Counted from the stretch's first letter, positions 8,429 to 19,077 are shown. The stretch: 64,000 bases of DNA from Roseiarcus sp963832305 (GCA_963832305.1 CAWHTU010000018.1:434001-498000); one strand, 5' to 3'. Numbers and translations: made by a program. Notes: generated from the sequence alone by a model not told the origin.

Positions 8429-9160
8429 TCAGAACAGCGGCGGGGCGGTCCATTGGAGCCAGAGGTCGCGCAGCCGCATCGTCCACGCAAGATAGCCGCC
8501 GAGGCCGATCAGGAGCGCGAGCGTGATCGACCCCAAGGTCATCAGGAACAGGCTCAGAGCGTCGCCGAGCCGCCGGATGAACCGGCGCCGGGGAGGCGGC
8601 GCCCAATCGCCGGCGGCCGCCTCGCTTCCGCCATGGACCGGCGCCGGCCCGCTGCGGGCGCTTCCGCCGGCCAGCGGCCAGGCGCGTGGCCCATTCGCTT
8701 CGGCCTGCGGCGCCTTCTCGGCCGCCGGCGCCTGCGCGTCTCGCGAGTCCGAGGCCAGCGCGCGCTCGCGCTCGATGAGACGGCGCGCGACATAATTGGC
8801 GACCGCGGCGGCGATGGCGTCGACCGACTGGCTTTCAGCGATCAGCATCCGGCCGTTGCGGGTGTCTTGATGGAACCGGTAGGTGCGCCGGTCGTGCGCC
8901 GTATCGACGAAGGCGATCATGTCGACGAACAGACGCGGATGGTCGCCCTGCGCCAGCGCCAGATCGAACATGTCGACCTCCGGCGGCGCCTGCGCGACGA
9001 CGGCCTTAAGCGCGCTTTCGACCAGCGCCAGACGGCCCATTTCGATCTCGCGCAAATCCGCAATCGCTTCGGCGCGCTCGGCGTTCTCGACCCGCGCCTG
9101 CCGGATCGCGGCTGCGAGGTCGGGGAGGGCGGCAAGTTCGGTCTCGGGCTTGTCGTTCAT
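8429..9160 (-). CDS. Conserved alphaproteobacterial protein with C-terminal membrane anchor
   Basis: The start at 9160 is chosen because GAGG lies just upstream and the product then begins MNDKPETELAALPDLAAAIR. The 243-residue protein has a helical N-terminal half, a conserved core (DMFDLALAQGDHPRLFVDMI, AFVDTAHDRRTYRFHQDTRN, GRMLIAESQSVDAIAAAVAN), a low-complexity Ala/Pro/Arg linker and one C-terminal membrane helix (LFLMTLGSITLALLIGLGGY). It resembles an uncharacterised rhizobial family. The tail-anchor topology, with a cytoplasmic N-terminal part, is inferred. No function is known. Confidence 0.6.
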   Translation of the reverse strand: MNDKPETELAALPDLAAAIRQARVENAERAEAIADLREIEMGRLALVESALKAVVAQAPPEVDMFDLALAQGDHPRLFVDMIAFVDTAHDRRTYRFHQDTRNGRMLIAESQSVDAIAAAVANYVARRLIERERALASDSRDAQAPAAEKAPQAEANGPRAWPLAGGSARSGPAPVHGGSEAAAGDWAPPPRRRFIRRLGDALSLFLMTLGSITLALLIGLGGYLAWTMRLRDLWLQWTAPPLF

Positions 9161-9358
9161 CGACCTCAATGGCGTTCGCGCTTGTCCCGGCAAGGGTAGC
9201 GCGAATCCGGCGGACCGCAAACCGTTCGACGAGCGCAGCCTTTCCGGGGCGAAATCATCTCTGGCTGTGCGAAGGGCGGGCGTCCCTGACGCCGTGCCGC
9301 CCGGCCGCGCAAACTCAGCGGCTCTGGTCCGCGCGCCGTTCGGCTTTGTCCACGCGGG

Positions 9359-9868
9359 CTACTTCGCCGCCAGGGCCGCAAGCCGCTCGCGTGCTCCGGT
9401 CGCGCCGGCGGCAAGCGCGCGGGCGTAATAGTCGTGCGCCTTGGCGCCATCGCCTTTGAGCCCGAGGACGCCGAGACGGGTCAGCGTCGCCGGATCGAAC
9501 GTGTCGCCGAGCGCGACCAGCGCCCGGGCGTCGCCGGCCTCGGCGGCGCTGACGAAGAACGCGCGGGCGGTTGCGATGTCGCCCTTGGCGAACGCGACCA
9601 GGCCTTCGGCGCACAGCCGCCGGCCATCGTCGATCGGTATCGCCAGCGCCGCGCCGGGGCTCGCGCCTTCCTTGTCACGCTGCGCGGCAGGCTGTTCGCG
9701 TAATGCGTTCGCGAGTTTGCCGATCGTCTCCTTTGCCAGCGGCTGAGCCGCCGCTACAGGCGCCTTGAGCGCCGCGACGACGACGGACGGTTTGACGAAA
9801 ACGGGCTGCTCGACCACAGCCTTGACGTTCGTCGCCGACGGCTCGAGGCGCGGCCAGCAGGCGAACAC
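9359..9868 (-). CDS. Putative membrane-anchored Sel1/TPR-like protein
   Basis: The GTG at 9868 gives 169 residues. The C-terminal half has helical-repeat spacing (GRRLCAEGLVAFAKGDIATA, RAFFVSAAEAGDARALVALG, KAHDYYARALAAGATGARER) typical of Sel1/TPR repeats. The frame stays open upstream of the GTG and encodes a hydrophobic stretch (AISWKALAAVLAAAFAGILV) behind a CTG codon at 9928, which follows GGGAGGA. The true protein may therefore start with CTG and carry an N-terminal membrane anchor. It lies 72 bp (12 bp with the CTG start) behind the TAXI-like gene, so the two are probably one unit. Its specific role is unknown. Confidence 0.55.
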   Translation of the reverse strand: MFACWPRLEPSATNVKAVVEQPVFVKPSVVVAALKAPVAAAQPLAKETIGKLANALREQPAAQRDKEGASPGAALAIPIDDGRRLCAEGLVAFAKGDIATARAFFVSAAEAGDARALVALGDTFDPATLTRLGVLGLKGDGAKAHDYYARALAAGATGARERLAALAAK

Positions 9869-9940
9869 GAGAATGCCGGCGAACGCGGCGGCGAGGACAG
9901 CCGCGAGTGCTTTCCAGGAAATGGCCAGCGTCCGTCCTCC

Positions 9941-11212
9941 CTACTGCATCAGCCCGCGCCAGCGGGTCAGTCCGTCATAGAGGCGATCCGAATCGCTCGC
10001 GCTCGGCCAGCCCGGCGAACCGGCGGCGGATTTGGCCGAGGCGCGGAAGGTGTCGAGAGACGCGTCGGTCGAAGCCTTCTTCGCGTCCAGCCAGTCCTGC
10101 GCCGCCGCCAGCCGCGTCCACGGCTCGCCGGGCCACGACGCCTCGGCCGCGAGATTGACGTCGCGCCAATGGGCGTCACGCTCTTCGCCGAAGAAACCGT
10201 CATAATTGTCGAAGAACGCCCGCGCCAGCCGGCCGAGCGCCTCGGCCCGCGGCGAGCCCGGCGGGGCGTCCAGGGCGACGATCGCCATCGGTTCGGCCAC
10301 GGTTTCGACGGGCGCGGTCGCGCCGACGAGGTTGGGCCGTTCGGCGGCGGTCACGTGAGCCGGCGCGTAAACCGGCTCCAGCGTCGGCGACCACGGAATC
10401 GCCAGGATGTGAAAGCGCCCGTCGCCGCCAAAGTCATCCAACGCCGGGGTTCCCTCGGCCCCGAGAACGACGACTGCGTCCACCTTGCCCGCCGCAAGCG
10501 CTTCGAGCGCTTCCGGCAGCGGCCCATTGGTCTGATTGGGCGTCACTCCCAGGCGGGAGAACAACATCCTGCCGCTGGTCGACGTCGCGCTGTTGAGTTC
10601 GCCGAAACTGACCAGCTTTCCCTGCAAGCCGTTGACCGATTTGATCTCCCGCGGCGCGATCACCTCAAGCGTCTCAGGCGCGAGGCGCACGACGTAGGGA
10701 ACCCGCTTTATCCATTCGGGGTCGCCCTTGGCGCTGGAAACCAGGCTGTCGAGCGAGACGATGGCAAAGTCGGCCGTGTCGGCCTTAATGACCTTGCCGA
10801 GGCCGTCCGGAGAGGTCGGACCAACCATCGCATGACCGGGGGCGCCGTTCGCGGCCATCACCGCGGCGAAGTCCTTGGCCATCCGGCTCGCCCTGACGTC
10901 CCCGGGGTCCGCAAGGACGGAAAACTCTTTTGGCGCAGGCGGTTGCGGCGGCTGAATGGCCCCAGTGGACGCCGGCGCCAGCGCTGTCGCCCGCGCATAT
11001 TGACGGACGACCTTGCCCTGGCTGCCGCGCCATGCGCCATGCCAAAGAACCCGTACGCCATTTTTGAAAACCGGATGGGTGTATGGCACCATGCCAGACG
11101 GCGGCCTCTTTGATTCGGCCGCAAAAGCCCCCCCGGCAAGCAGCATTGCAACGCCAAGCGCAGCAGCCGAGCCGATGGCCCCGCCACGCGGCCCCCGCCC
11201 CAGCTTCCCCAT
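9941..11212 (-). CDS. TAXI-family (TRAP-associated) periplasmic binding-like protein
   Basis: The start at 11212 gives MGKLGRGPRGGAIGSAAALG followed by VAMLLAGGAFA, a signal peptide. A longer in-frame start at 11263 is possible. The 423-residue protein has the two-lobed binding-protein pattern of the TAXI/NMT1 group: LADPGDVRASRMAKDFAAVM, ADTADFAIVSLDSLV, LQGKLVSFGELNSATSTSGR and ALEALAAGKVDAVVVLGAEG. No TRAP membrane subunit is adjacent, so it may be an orphan receptor or serve signalling. The downstream Sel1-like gene probably shares its transcript. Family assignment is moderate and the ligand is unknown. Confidence 0.55.
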   Translation of the reverse strand: MGKLGRGPRGGAIGSAAALGVAMLLAGGAFAAESKRPPSGMVPYTHPVFKNGVRVLWHGAWRGSQGKVVRQYARATALAPASTGAIQPPQPPAPKEFSVLADPGDVRASRMAKDFAAVMAANGAPGHAMVGPTSPDGLGKVIKADTADFAIVSLDSLVSSAKGDPEWIKRVPYVVRLAPETLEVIAPREIKSVNGLQGKLVSFGELNSATSTSGRMLFSRLGVTPNQTNGPLPEALEALAAGKVDAVVVLGAEGTPALDDFGGDGRFHILAIPWSPTLEPVYAPAHVTAAERPNLVGATAPVETVAEPMAIVALDAPPGSPRAEALGRLARAFFDNYDGFFGEERDAHWRDVNLAAEASWPGEPWTRLAAAQDWLDAKKASTDASLDTFRASAKSAAGSPGWPSASDSDRLYDGLTRWRGLMQ

Positions 11213-11369
11213 ACCAATCGACAAAACCTTTGGGCGCCCGCCCTGACGCGTTCCGCTCGCCATCGCGCGCGAACTTGGCCAGTAAATGCGACCTCATCAA
11301 GGCAGCCAACCCATTGCTCCCCTGCGGATTTGCGGGCCGGGCGACAATTTGCGCAGGATTGACGGCCCC

Positions 11370-14300
11370 TCAGGGCGCTGCTGAGAGAGCCTCGAGCGCC
11401 GCCGCGAGTTCCTCATCGCCGATCGGAGCGAGCATCGGCCCGTCGAGATAGACCAGCGCGGCGCAAATCATGAGCCCGGGATAGAGCGGCTGCAGAGCGG
11501 CGCGATAGAGCGCGAGCTGCGCCACGTGGGCAGCGGCCGGGCGATCGGGCTTCGCGCCGAGCTTGAAGTCGACGATCGATACGCCCGCATCCGTCGCGAC
11601 CAGCCGGTCGAGACGGCCGCTGAACGGCAAATCCGGACGCCCCGGCCGCGGCAGAAGTCCCATCAGCGGGACTTCGGCGCGGGAGTCGGGCCAAAGAAGC
11701 CCCTGAGCTCCGGCGCGTCGATAGCGGCCCGAACTTTGGCGGAAAGCGCCGCGCGCGCCGGCTCGGCAAGCCTGCCGCCCATGAGGTCGAGATAGACGCG
11801 CGCTACGCCCTCGCGGCGTTCCGGGGCGACGTCGGGCAGCAACTGCAGCAGGGTGTGGGCGAGACGCCCCTCCTGGACGCGCTGGCGGTCACCCTCGCCG
11901 CCGCCGCCGACCCGCGATGGTCGGAGCGGCGGGGCGGCCAATTCGGGCGCAGCCTTGGCCGCGAGCCATCCGGGCAGCGCGCTGGGAGGGTGAATCTGCG
12001 GCGCTTCGGCGCCCTCCTCAGCGCGAAGGCCGTCGCCGTATCTCCAGATCTTCTCCGGCCCGCCGAACGGCGCCGGGGCCTCGACAAGCGAATCGGCGAG
12101 TTCGTCGCGGACGAGATTGTACCAGCAACCGTCCGGACGGGCGTTCCTGCCGTCATAGCCGGCGACGATCAGCCGCTGGGCGGCGCGGGTCATGGCGACA
12201 TAGAGCAGGCGCCGATGCTCGCCCACCGCGGCGTCGCGCGCCGCCGTCCGTGCGTCGGCGAGCGCCCGCGCATCCAGGCTCGCGGACTTCGCCCAGGCAT
12301 GAACCGGCGGATCGTGGGGCTTCGCCGGCGAAAGCCGCATCAGCTTGGGATCCTGCCGGCCGTTGGGGGCGGTGCATGTGTCCGGCAGGAAGACGATCGG
12401 CGCCTCAAGTCCCTTGCTGGCGTGGACGGTAAGGACGCGCACACCCTCGGTCTCGACCTCCATGTCGCGCTTGATCTCGGCGTCGGCGGCTTCGACCTCG
12501 GCGAGAAAGTTATGCAGCGACGGCGCCTCGCGCCGCTCATGCGCCAGCGCCAGGGCCAGGAATTCGTCGATCGGATCGGCGGCCTCGGGTCCGAGCCGGC
12601 CGGCCAGCGCTTTCCGGCCGCCGTCCTCGCCCAGGAGGCGCGCGTAGAAGGAGAAGGGCGAAAGCGTCTGCGCCCGCCTGCGCCACACGGCGAGGCTGCG
12701 CGCCGCTTTGGCCGCGAACAGGTCGTCCGAGGCCGCCAGCGCTTCGGCAAGCGATCCGCCGCGTTCCGCCGCAAGGGCGAGCAGCGTTTCCTCGTCGAGC
12801 CCGATCAGGGGCGACTTGAGGACCGAGGCGAGCGTAAGATCGTCGTCCGGCAGCAGCGCGGCCCGGCCGGCCGCGATGAGATCCATCACCGCGATATGGT
12901 CCTTCAGCGTCAGGCGGTCGGCGCCGGCGGCTTTAAGCCCGGCAGTCTTGAGCGCTCTCACCATCGCCTCGAAGAAGGCGTTGCGGCTGCGGACCAGGAT
13001 CATCACGTCGCTTTCGCGGATCGGCCTGACGTCGCCCGTTCTCGGGTCGACCACCCGTTCGCGCGAGGCGGGCGACCGCCATTGCCGGATGACGCTGGCG
13101 ATGCGTTGGGCGAGCAGCACCGGAGGGTCGCTCGGCGACGCCTGGTCGAGCGGCAGGCGCCAGTCTTCCGGATCAGGCGAGGGGACCGGCGCGATCGGCG
13201 GCCACAATTCGACGACGCCTTTCAGGTCGCGGCGGATCGCCAGATGTCGCGGAGGCGGCTCCCCGGGCGCGGCGACGCCACGCCAGGCCGCCTCGGAGCG
13301 GAACGTCATGTCCACCGCATCGAGAATGGTTTGCGAGGACCGGAACGAAAATGTCAGGAGAACGTCGGCGAACGGGCGCTGGGCGTCGCTGTGGCGCCTG
13401 TCGAACAAGCGCTTCATCTCGGCCAGCATCTCGGGCGCCGCGCCGCGAAAGCCGAAGATCGACTGCTTCTCGTCGCCGACCGCAAACACGGTGCGGTGCG
13501 AGCCGCGCGCGCCGGCGCCGGCGAAGAACTCCGCGGTGAGCGCCGCCAGAATGCCCCATTGTGGCGGAGAGGCGTCCTGGGCTTCGTCGAGAAGCAGGTG
13601 ATCGAGACCGTAATCGAGCTTGTGAAGGACCCAGGCCGCGCTCGACCGGGTCAGGAGCGCGAGCGCGCGAGCGATCAGGTCGTCGAAATCGAGCGCGCCG
13701 CGCTCGGCCTTCATCCGCGCGTAGGTCGAAAGGATCGCCGTCGCGACCACGAACAGGGCGCCGCTGCGCTCGAGCGCCAGCGCGGCGAGCCGGCGTTCGC
13801 GCAAATCCCCGAGGCGATCCTGCTCGCGACGCAGATCGTCCTCGAGCATCGGAAACCGTCCCCGCAGGTCGTCGGTCGTCAGGTTGCCTTTCTCGCCGCC
13901 TCGCGGTTCGCCCCTGCCTGGCTTCTTGTCTTTCGTCTTGGAGAAGAATGCGTCGAGCAGCGCCTCGACGCGAACCTCGCGCTGATCCTCGCTGTTCACG
14001 GCGCGAAGTCTGGCCGCGAATCCCTGGTCCTTTGGGCCGCCGCGGTCGAGATCGCGCGCCCACGTCTCGCGGCGCACGCGCTCGATTTCCCCGCCGAGCA
14101 TGCGGGCCTCGAGATTCGCCGTTGTCTCTTCGGGATGAAGGCCGAAGAGATTGCCGAGCGCGGCGGCGTAGGAGGATGCATCGCTATGGGCGCCGAGGGC
14201 TTCGGCCCGGCTCAGCGCCTCCTTCAGAAGGTCATCGAAGGCGAAGGCGCCGCACTCCCGCGCCACCAGCTCGAGCTTGGCCACGCTCTCGGGGACCGCG

Positions 14301-14815
14301 CTCAGCGCCGCAAGCGCCCGGTCGCGCGCGTCGAGCATGAGGAGGCGAGCCTCGTTCTCATCGATGACCTTGAAATGCGCCGGGACATTGGCCTCGAACG
14401 GAAAAAGCCTGAGCAACCGCTCGGCGAAGGCGTGCAGCGTCTGAATCTTGAGCCCGCCCGGCGTCTCGATCGTGCGGGCGAACAATTGCCGCGCAAAGGC
14501 GAGCTCCGGCGGGCCCGGCGCAGCCGCGCCGCCTTCGACGATCGCCTCCGCAAGCGCCTCGTCCGAAAGGCTCGTCCACCGGGCGAGCTGGGTGAAGATG
14601 CGCTCGGCCATGTTGGCCGCCGCCGCCTTGGTGTAGGCGAGGCACAGGATCTGCGCCGGCGGCGTTCCCTCGAGCAATAGCCTCACCACCCGCTGCGTCA
14701 GGACATGGGTCTTGCCGCTGCCGGCGTTGGCCGACGCCCAGATCGAGGTCTTCGGGTTCGAGGCCTCGGCCTGGCGCTCCCGGAGCGCCGGCGGAACAGC
14801 GAAAAGCCGGCTCAC
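11370..14815 (-). pseudogene. addA: AddA helicase-nuclease, frameshifted before the nuclease domain
   Basis: AddA is the UvrD-type helicase/nuclease subunit of AddAB, which resects double-strand breaks for RecA loading. The main frame starts with GTG at 14815 and overlaps addB by GTGA. It has Walker A ANAGSGKT (residues 29-36), the DEAQD box in LLLDEAQDASPPQW, and later motifs such as VRVLTVHASKGLEAPIVFLP and RRLLYVAMTRAAQRL. It ends at residue 1050 with APKSR. A second frame continues the protein: DSRAEVPLMGLLPRPG and GRLDRLVATDAG, then VSIVDFKLG, which carries the nuclease Asp/Lys residues. One missing base near 11688-11692 explains the split. Repaired, the protein has about 1148 residues, normal for alphaproteobacteria. 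As written, the nuclease domain is lost. Confidence 0.85.
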
Positions 14816-17800
14816 GGCGCGTCCCCCGCGTCCTCGTCATCGCCTGCGATCGCCCATTCCTTAACCCGCGCGAGATGATTGTAATCGGAGAAGCGGCTCG
14901 CAAATTTGGGGAATGGCCGCGAGAGGTAGGGCGTCGCCTCGCAGTCGAACGCCTCGATGAGCAGCGTCAGCCCGGCGAAATGCTTTTCGGCGAGCTTGCG
15001 AATATCGGCCTTCTCGCCGCCGGCGCGCTTCTCCGCGCCTCCGCCGGCGCCGCCGAGCTTCAGATAGAGCGCGTCGACGGGTTCGAGCGCCGGCAGCCCG
15101 GGAAATCCTCCCCGCCGCAAGATGGCGGCTTCGAGCGTGAGTTGCGGCGCAAATCCGACCTCGACTTCGCGAGGGCCCGGCATCGATCCGCTCTTGTAGT
15201 CGATGAGCCTCGCGCCGCCGGAACGCAACAAGTCAATTCGGTCTGCCCGGGCGCTCAGCTTGAAGGACGCGCCGGTCGCGAGCGGAACGGGGATCGCGCC
15301 TTGCCGCTCGACCCAGATCTGCGCGGCGTCGCCACGCGCTTCGCGCTCGAAAGCGAGAAAGAAGTCGAGCCCGGTTTCGACATTGGGCCAGTGGAGAGCG
15401 GCAAACGCGGGGTCGGCGCAAAGGGGCGCAAAGCGGGCGCGGGCGATCGCAAAAAGGCGCTCGCGCGCGTCGAGGGGGAGGGCGCCGAGCGGGTGGGCCC
15501 TGACGAACTCCTCGAGCGTCGCGTGCCAGGCCATTCCGGCTTCCCGCGCGCTGATGTCGTGTTCGACCGGATCGAGCGGCTTCAGGCGGAGGATGTATTC
15601 GGCGTAGATCGCGTAGGGGTCGCGCCGCAGGGTCTCGATCCGGGTGACGCTGAGCGCCCGTGGACGAAGCTCGACCGGCGGGCGCGGCGCCGGTCTTGGC
15701 GCGAGCCGGAACTCGGGCGGCTGATCGAGCGCGCGCGCGAAGGCGAGATAGCGCCCGCCGCGTTCCTCAGCGCCGGCGATCGCCTGCGAGCCGGCGCCGG
15801 CGGCGGCCGCGAGGCGCTGCAGAAATCGCGAGGCGACGGTCGGTTCGCCGCCGCGCTTCTTCGCGCGGCTCAAGATCGCCTCGCGCGCCCCGAGCGCGGC
15901 GACGAAATCATGCGCCGTCTGGCCGATGCGCCGCTCCGGCGGCGTGAGGCCGAGCGCGGCGCGCATCGGCCGGTTGAGGAAAGCGTCGGTCTCGACTGCC
16001 GGCGGCCAGACCGTTTCATCGAGGCCGGCCAGCAGCATGCAATCAAAGTCGAGCAGGCGCGCCTCGAGCAGGCCCAGGATCATGAGGCGCGGGTGGCCGC
16101 CGTTCCCCGCGGGCGCCCGGGCGGCGGCCAGCGCCTCGTCGAACAGAACCGCATATTCGGAGAGCGTGGTCGCGAAACTCTCGCTCGCAGCTTCACTCCA
16201 TTCGTCCATGAGCTCCGTCAACGGGTCGAGCCCGCGCGGGTCTTCGATCGCCTCCTCAGGCGCTCCTCGCGGCCGGGCGACCGCGGACAGGAGCGCGGCG
16301 CGATGCAGGGCGAGGCAGTCGTGCAAGGAGGCGGACGGCTGAAGCCCGCGCAAAGGAGCGAGCGCGCGGGCGACATCGCGCCCCAGCTCCTCGGCCGCCT
16401 GCCGGTCAGTCTCCCCGACGCCGCGAATGGCCGGGTGGGCGTGATAGTCCTTGGCCGCCTCACGCGCCGCGGCGAAAGCCCGATCGAGGTCATCGAGGGA
16501 CTTGAGCGGGATGGGGCGAAAGACGGCGAGCTCCAAAGCGCGGGTCGCGCCTTCGGCCTTGGCGCGGCCGCGACCGAAGCGCGCCGCCGGGTGGGCGAGG
16601 AGGGCGAGGAACGAACGCGGCGTGAACTCGATCGCAGCGTCAAGGATGAGCCGGGCGAGCGCGCCCGCCGCGCTCTGCCCGAGCGTCCGCCCTGCCGAGT
16701 CCTCGACCTCGACGCCCCATCGCCCAAGGTCCGCCGCCACCCGGCGCGCGATCGACGGATCGGGGGTGACCAGGGCCGCCGTCTTGCCCGGCGTTTCGAG
16801 GGTTTCGCGCATCGCGATCGCCAGCGCCAGCGCCTCCTCGGTTTCATTGTCGGCGACGACGATCACGACGTTGGCGAGCGCGGCGGCGACGGCCGGCGGC
16901 GCAAGCGCGCCGCCGCGCTCGCGCCAGCGATCCGTCGATCCGGCCGGCCGCAGCGCTTCGGTCAGGAACGCCGAGCGTGCCGCAAGCGCGGGCGAGCGCG
17001 CGTCGAGGCCGAGCGGCGTGACGCCGCCGCGGTTGACGCCGATCTCGCCGATCAGCCGGCGCATGAGCCACTGGGGATGGCCCGCGAGTCCAAGCGAAGC
17101 CTCGCCGCTCGCGCCGATCAGCGCCCAGGCGCCGTCGTCGAGATCAAGGTCGAGGCCGGGCAGAACGACCGCGCCCTGAGGCGCGCGCGCGATCGCCGCG
17201 ATGAGGCGGGCGGTGGCGCGATTGGCGCCGGTCGAGCCGGCGATGATGGTCGGCCCGCGCGGCGCCCCGGCTTCGAGCGCCTTGATTTCGTCGTCGATCA
17301 GGAGCGCGATCCGGCTCGCCCGGTCGATCAGGCCATGCTCGGCCAGCCATTCCGGCCAGCGGGCGAAAGCGATCTTGAGGAATTCGAGAGTTATGCGCCA
17401 GTAGGGATCGTAGGCGTCGGGCGCAAGCGTCTCGATCTTCGCCCACGGCGCGCCCTCGATGATCGTGTCGTCGATCAGTGCGGCAAGATCGGCGGCGAGC
17501 GCGTAGGCCTGCGCCGGCGTCGACGCGACCAGCGGCGGCTCGGCGGAATCGACGACGAACCGGCCGTCGGGGCCAACCGTGCGGATCGCCCCTTTGAGCG
17601 CCTTTGCCCAGGCGCGGGCGAGGGTCGCGAGCAGATGGCGGCGGGTCAGGGCGCCGACGGCGCGCGGCCTGGCGGTGAGCGGAGTTTCGTCGCCCTCGGC
17701 GGCGAAGGCCGTCGCCGCCTCGTCCGGCTCGAAGGCGCCGAGCGGCGCGATCCGGGGCAGGATGAGGCTCCGCTCGCCGTTTTCCGCAAGCAGCGCCCTG

Positions 17801-17979
17801 GCTAGCGCCTCAGCGGCGCGCTGCGTCGGCACGTAGATGGTGGCGTCGGCCAGCGCCATTGCTCCGCCCGAGTTGGGGAAGCCGTCAATGAGCGCGCCGT
17901 CGAGAAGGGCGCGGCTCAATACTGGCAGGAATGGCGCCCCGGAGGGAATCGTGAAGACTCGGGGCTGGCGAACGGGCAT
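14812..17979 (-). CDS. addB: Double-strand break repair protein AddB
   Basis: The 1055-residue protein is full length for alphaproteobacterial AddB. The N-terminus (MPVRQPRVFTIPSGAPFLPV) leads into helicase-like domains without a clear Walker A, as is usual for the group. Near the C-terminus is a RecB-type nuclease signature (LSARADRIDLLRSGGARLID, then YKSGSMPGPREVEVGFAPQ). AddB partners AddA in resecting DNA ends and recognising Chi-like sites. It precedes addA and overlaps it by 4 bp, so the two are translationally coupled. Confidence 0.9.
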   Translation of the reverse strand: MPVRQPRVFTIPSGAPFLPVLSRALLDGALIDGFPNSGGAMALADATIYVPTQRAAEALARALLAENGERSLILPRIAPLGAFEPDEAATAFAAEGDETPLTARPRAVGALTRRHLLATLARAWAKALKGAIRTVGPDGRFVVDSAEPPLVASTPAQAYALAADLAALIDDTIIEGAPWAKIETLAPDAYDPYWRITLEFLKIAFARWPEWLAEHGLIDRASRIALLIDDEIKALEAGAPRGPTIIAGSTGANRATARLIAAIARAPQGAVVLPGLDLDLDDGAWALIGASGEASLGLAGHPQWLMRRLIGEIGVNRGGVTPLGLDARSPALAARSAFLTEALRPAGSTDRWRERGGALAPPAVAAALANVVIVVADNETEEALALAIAMRETLETPGKTAALVTPDPSIARRVAADLGRWGVEVEDSAGRTLGQSAAGALARLILDAAIEFTPRSFLALLAHPAARFGRGRAKAEGATRALELAVFRPIPLKSLDDLDRAFAAAREAAKDYHAHPAIRGVGETDRQAAEELGRDVARALAPLRGLQPSASLHDCLALHRAALLSAVARPRGAPEEAIEDPRGLDPLTELMDEWSEAASESFATTLSEYAVLFDEALAAARAPAGNGGHPRLMILGLLEARLLDFDCMLLAGLDETVWPPAVETDAFLNRPMRAALGLTPPERRIGQTAHDFVAALGAREAILSRAKKRGGEPTVASRFLQRLAAAAGAGSQAIAGAEERGGRYLAFARALDQPPEFRLAPRPAPRPPVELRPRALSVTRIETLRRDPYAIYAEYILRLKPLDPVEHDISAREAGMAWHATLEEFVRAHPLGALPLDARERLFAIARARFAPLCADPAFAALHWPNVETGLDFFLAFEREARGDAAQIWVERQGAIPVPLATGASFKLSARADRIDLLRSGGARLIDYKSGSMPGPREVEVGFAPQLTLEAAILRRGGFPGLPALEPVDALYLKLGGAGGGAEKRAGGEKADIRKLAEKHFAGLTLLIEAFDCEATPYLSRPFPKFASRFSDYNHLARVKEWAIAGDDEDAGDAP

Positions 17980-18030
17980 GCGCGCCTTTTAGGCGGCAGC
18001 CGCCCGAAGGCAAGCTGCGGCGCTAATCGA

Positions 18031-19077
18031 TCAACCGCTTTCTGCCTCGTGAGGAGCGCGCCCTCCGAGCGCCGCGGCGAGCCGCCGCCAGGCGCGCTCA
18101 TCGCCGGGAACACCAAACCGCAGCCAATCCGGGGCGCCGGCGAAGGGCCGCGTCAGGATGCCCGCCGCGAGCAGCCGCCCGAATACGACGCGCGCGTCGG
18201 ATTTCGTTGCGAGGCGGAAGAGGCGCGTCCCGCCGACGATGCGAAAGCCTGCGCGCTCGATCAGCGAATCGAGCCGGACGGCGTCCTTGGCGAGGCGGTC
18301 GCGCATGGCGTCCGTCCAGGCGCGATCGGCGAGCGCCTTTGTCCCGATCGCGATCGCCGGACCGCTGACCGGCCATGTCCCCAGCGCCGCGCGCAGCGGC
18401 TCGACGAGTTCCGCCGAAGCGATCGCAAAGCCGAGCCGCAAGCCTGCGAGCCCGAAGGACTTGCCGAACGAGCGCAGCACAACCGCGCCCGCGGGCACGA
18501 CGGGCGCCAGGCTTTCGCTCTCGCCGTCGAAATCGGCGAAGGCTTCGTCGACGATCGTGAGGCCGCCGCGAGACCTGAGTCGCTCGTTAAGCGCAAGCAG
18601 GTCGGCGCGCGGCGTGATCCGCCCGTCCGGGTTGTTGGGATTGACGACAATGGCGACGTCGAGGCCGCCCATGTCGTCGACCCGCTTCGCTTCGTCGACC
18701 CGCGCCCCCGCGCCCGCGAAGGCGGCCTTGAGGCCGCCGTAGGTCGGTCCCAGCACTCCGACGGCGCCGCGCGGAAATATCCGCGCCAGCGCCTGGATGA
18801 GCGCCTGCGAGCCGGGGCCCGCGACCACACTTCCCACAGGCGCGCCGTAGCGGCCGGCGGCGGCGCGCTCGAGCCCGGCCAGCGCCTCGGTTGCCGGCAG
18901 TTGCGACCACACCTCGGGTGCGAGATCGGGCAGGGGATAAGGGTGCGGATTGACGCCGGTCGAAAGATCGATCCACGGCGTCGGCGCGCCGGGCGCGAGC
19001 CGGCTCGCGACGTCGAGCGCGCCGCCGTGATAGGTGAACGCTTCCGCGTCCGCCGCCCAGTCCCGATCCGCCTTCAT
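18031..19077 (-). CDS. cobC: Threonine-phosphate decarboxylase CobC (PLP-dependent)
   Basis: CobC makes (R)-1-amino-2-propanol phosphate, the linker for adenosylcobyric acid. The protein has aminotransferase fold-type I features: YHGGALDVASRLAPGAPTPW, DLSTGVNPHPYPLPDLAPEV, NPNNPDGRITPRADLLALN, IVDEAFADFDGESES and the PLP-lysine segment VLRSFGKSFGLAGLRLGFA. The ATG at 19077 is preferred (348 residues). A GTG at 19110 is in frame, but its SD is too close. The start codon shares CATG with the divergent cobD, so one short region must drive both genes. Confidence 0.88.
   Translation of the reverse strand: MKADRDWAADAEAFTYHGGALDVASRLAPGAPTPWIDLSTGVNPHPYPLPDLAPEVWSQLPATEALAGLERAAAGRYGAPVGSVVAGPGSQALIQALARIFPRGAVGVLGPTYGGLKAAFAGAGARVDEAKRVDDMGGLDVAIVVNPNNPDGRITPRADLLALNERLRSRGGLTIVDEAFADFDGESESLAPVVPAGAVVLRSFGKSFGLAGLRLGFAIASAELVEPLRAALGTWPVSGPAIAIGTKALADRAWTDAMRDRLAKDAVRLDSLIERAGFRIVGGTRLFRLATKSDARVVFGRLLAAGILTRPFAGAPDWLRFGVPGDERAWRRLAAALGGRAPHEAESG

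Noticed and set aside
11855..14680. Very long plus-strand open frame (941 codons) opposite addA
   Set aside because: It is an antisense shadow: Arg-rich with no family motif, while the minus strand encodes AddA.
14875..17805. Plus-strand open frame of 976 codons opposite addB
   Set aside because: It mirrors the codon structure of addB, is Arg/Glu-rich and shows no domain.
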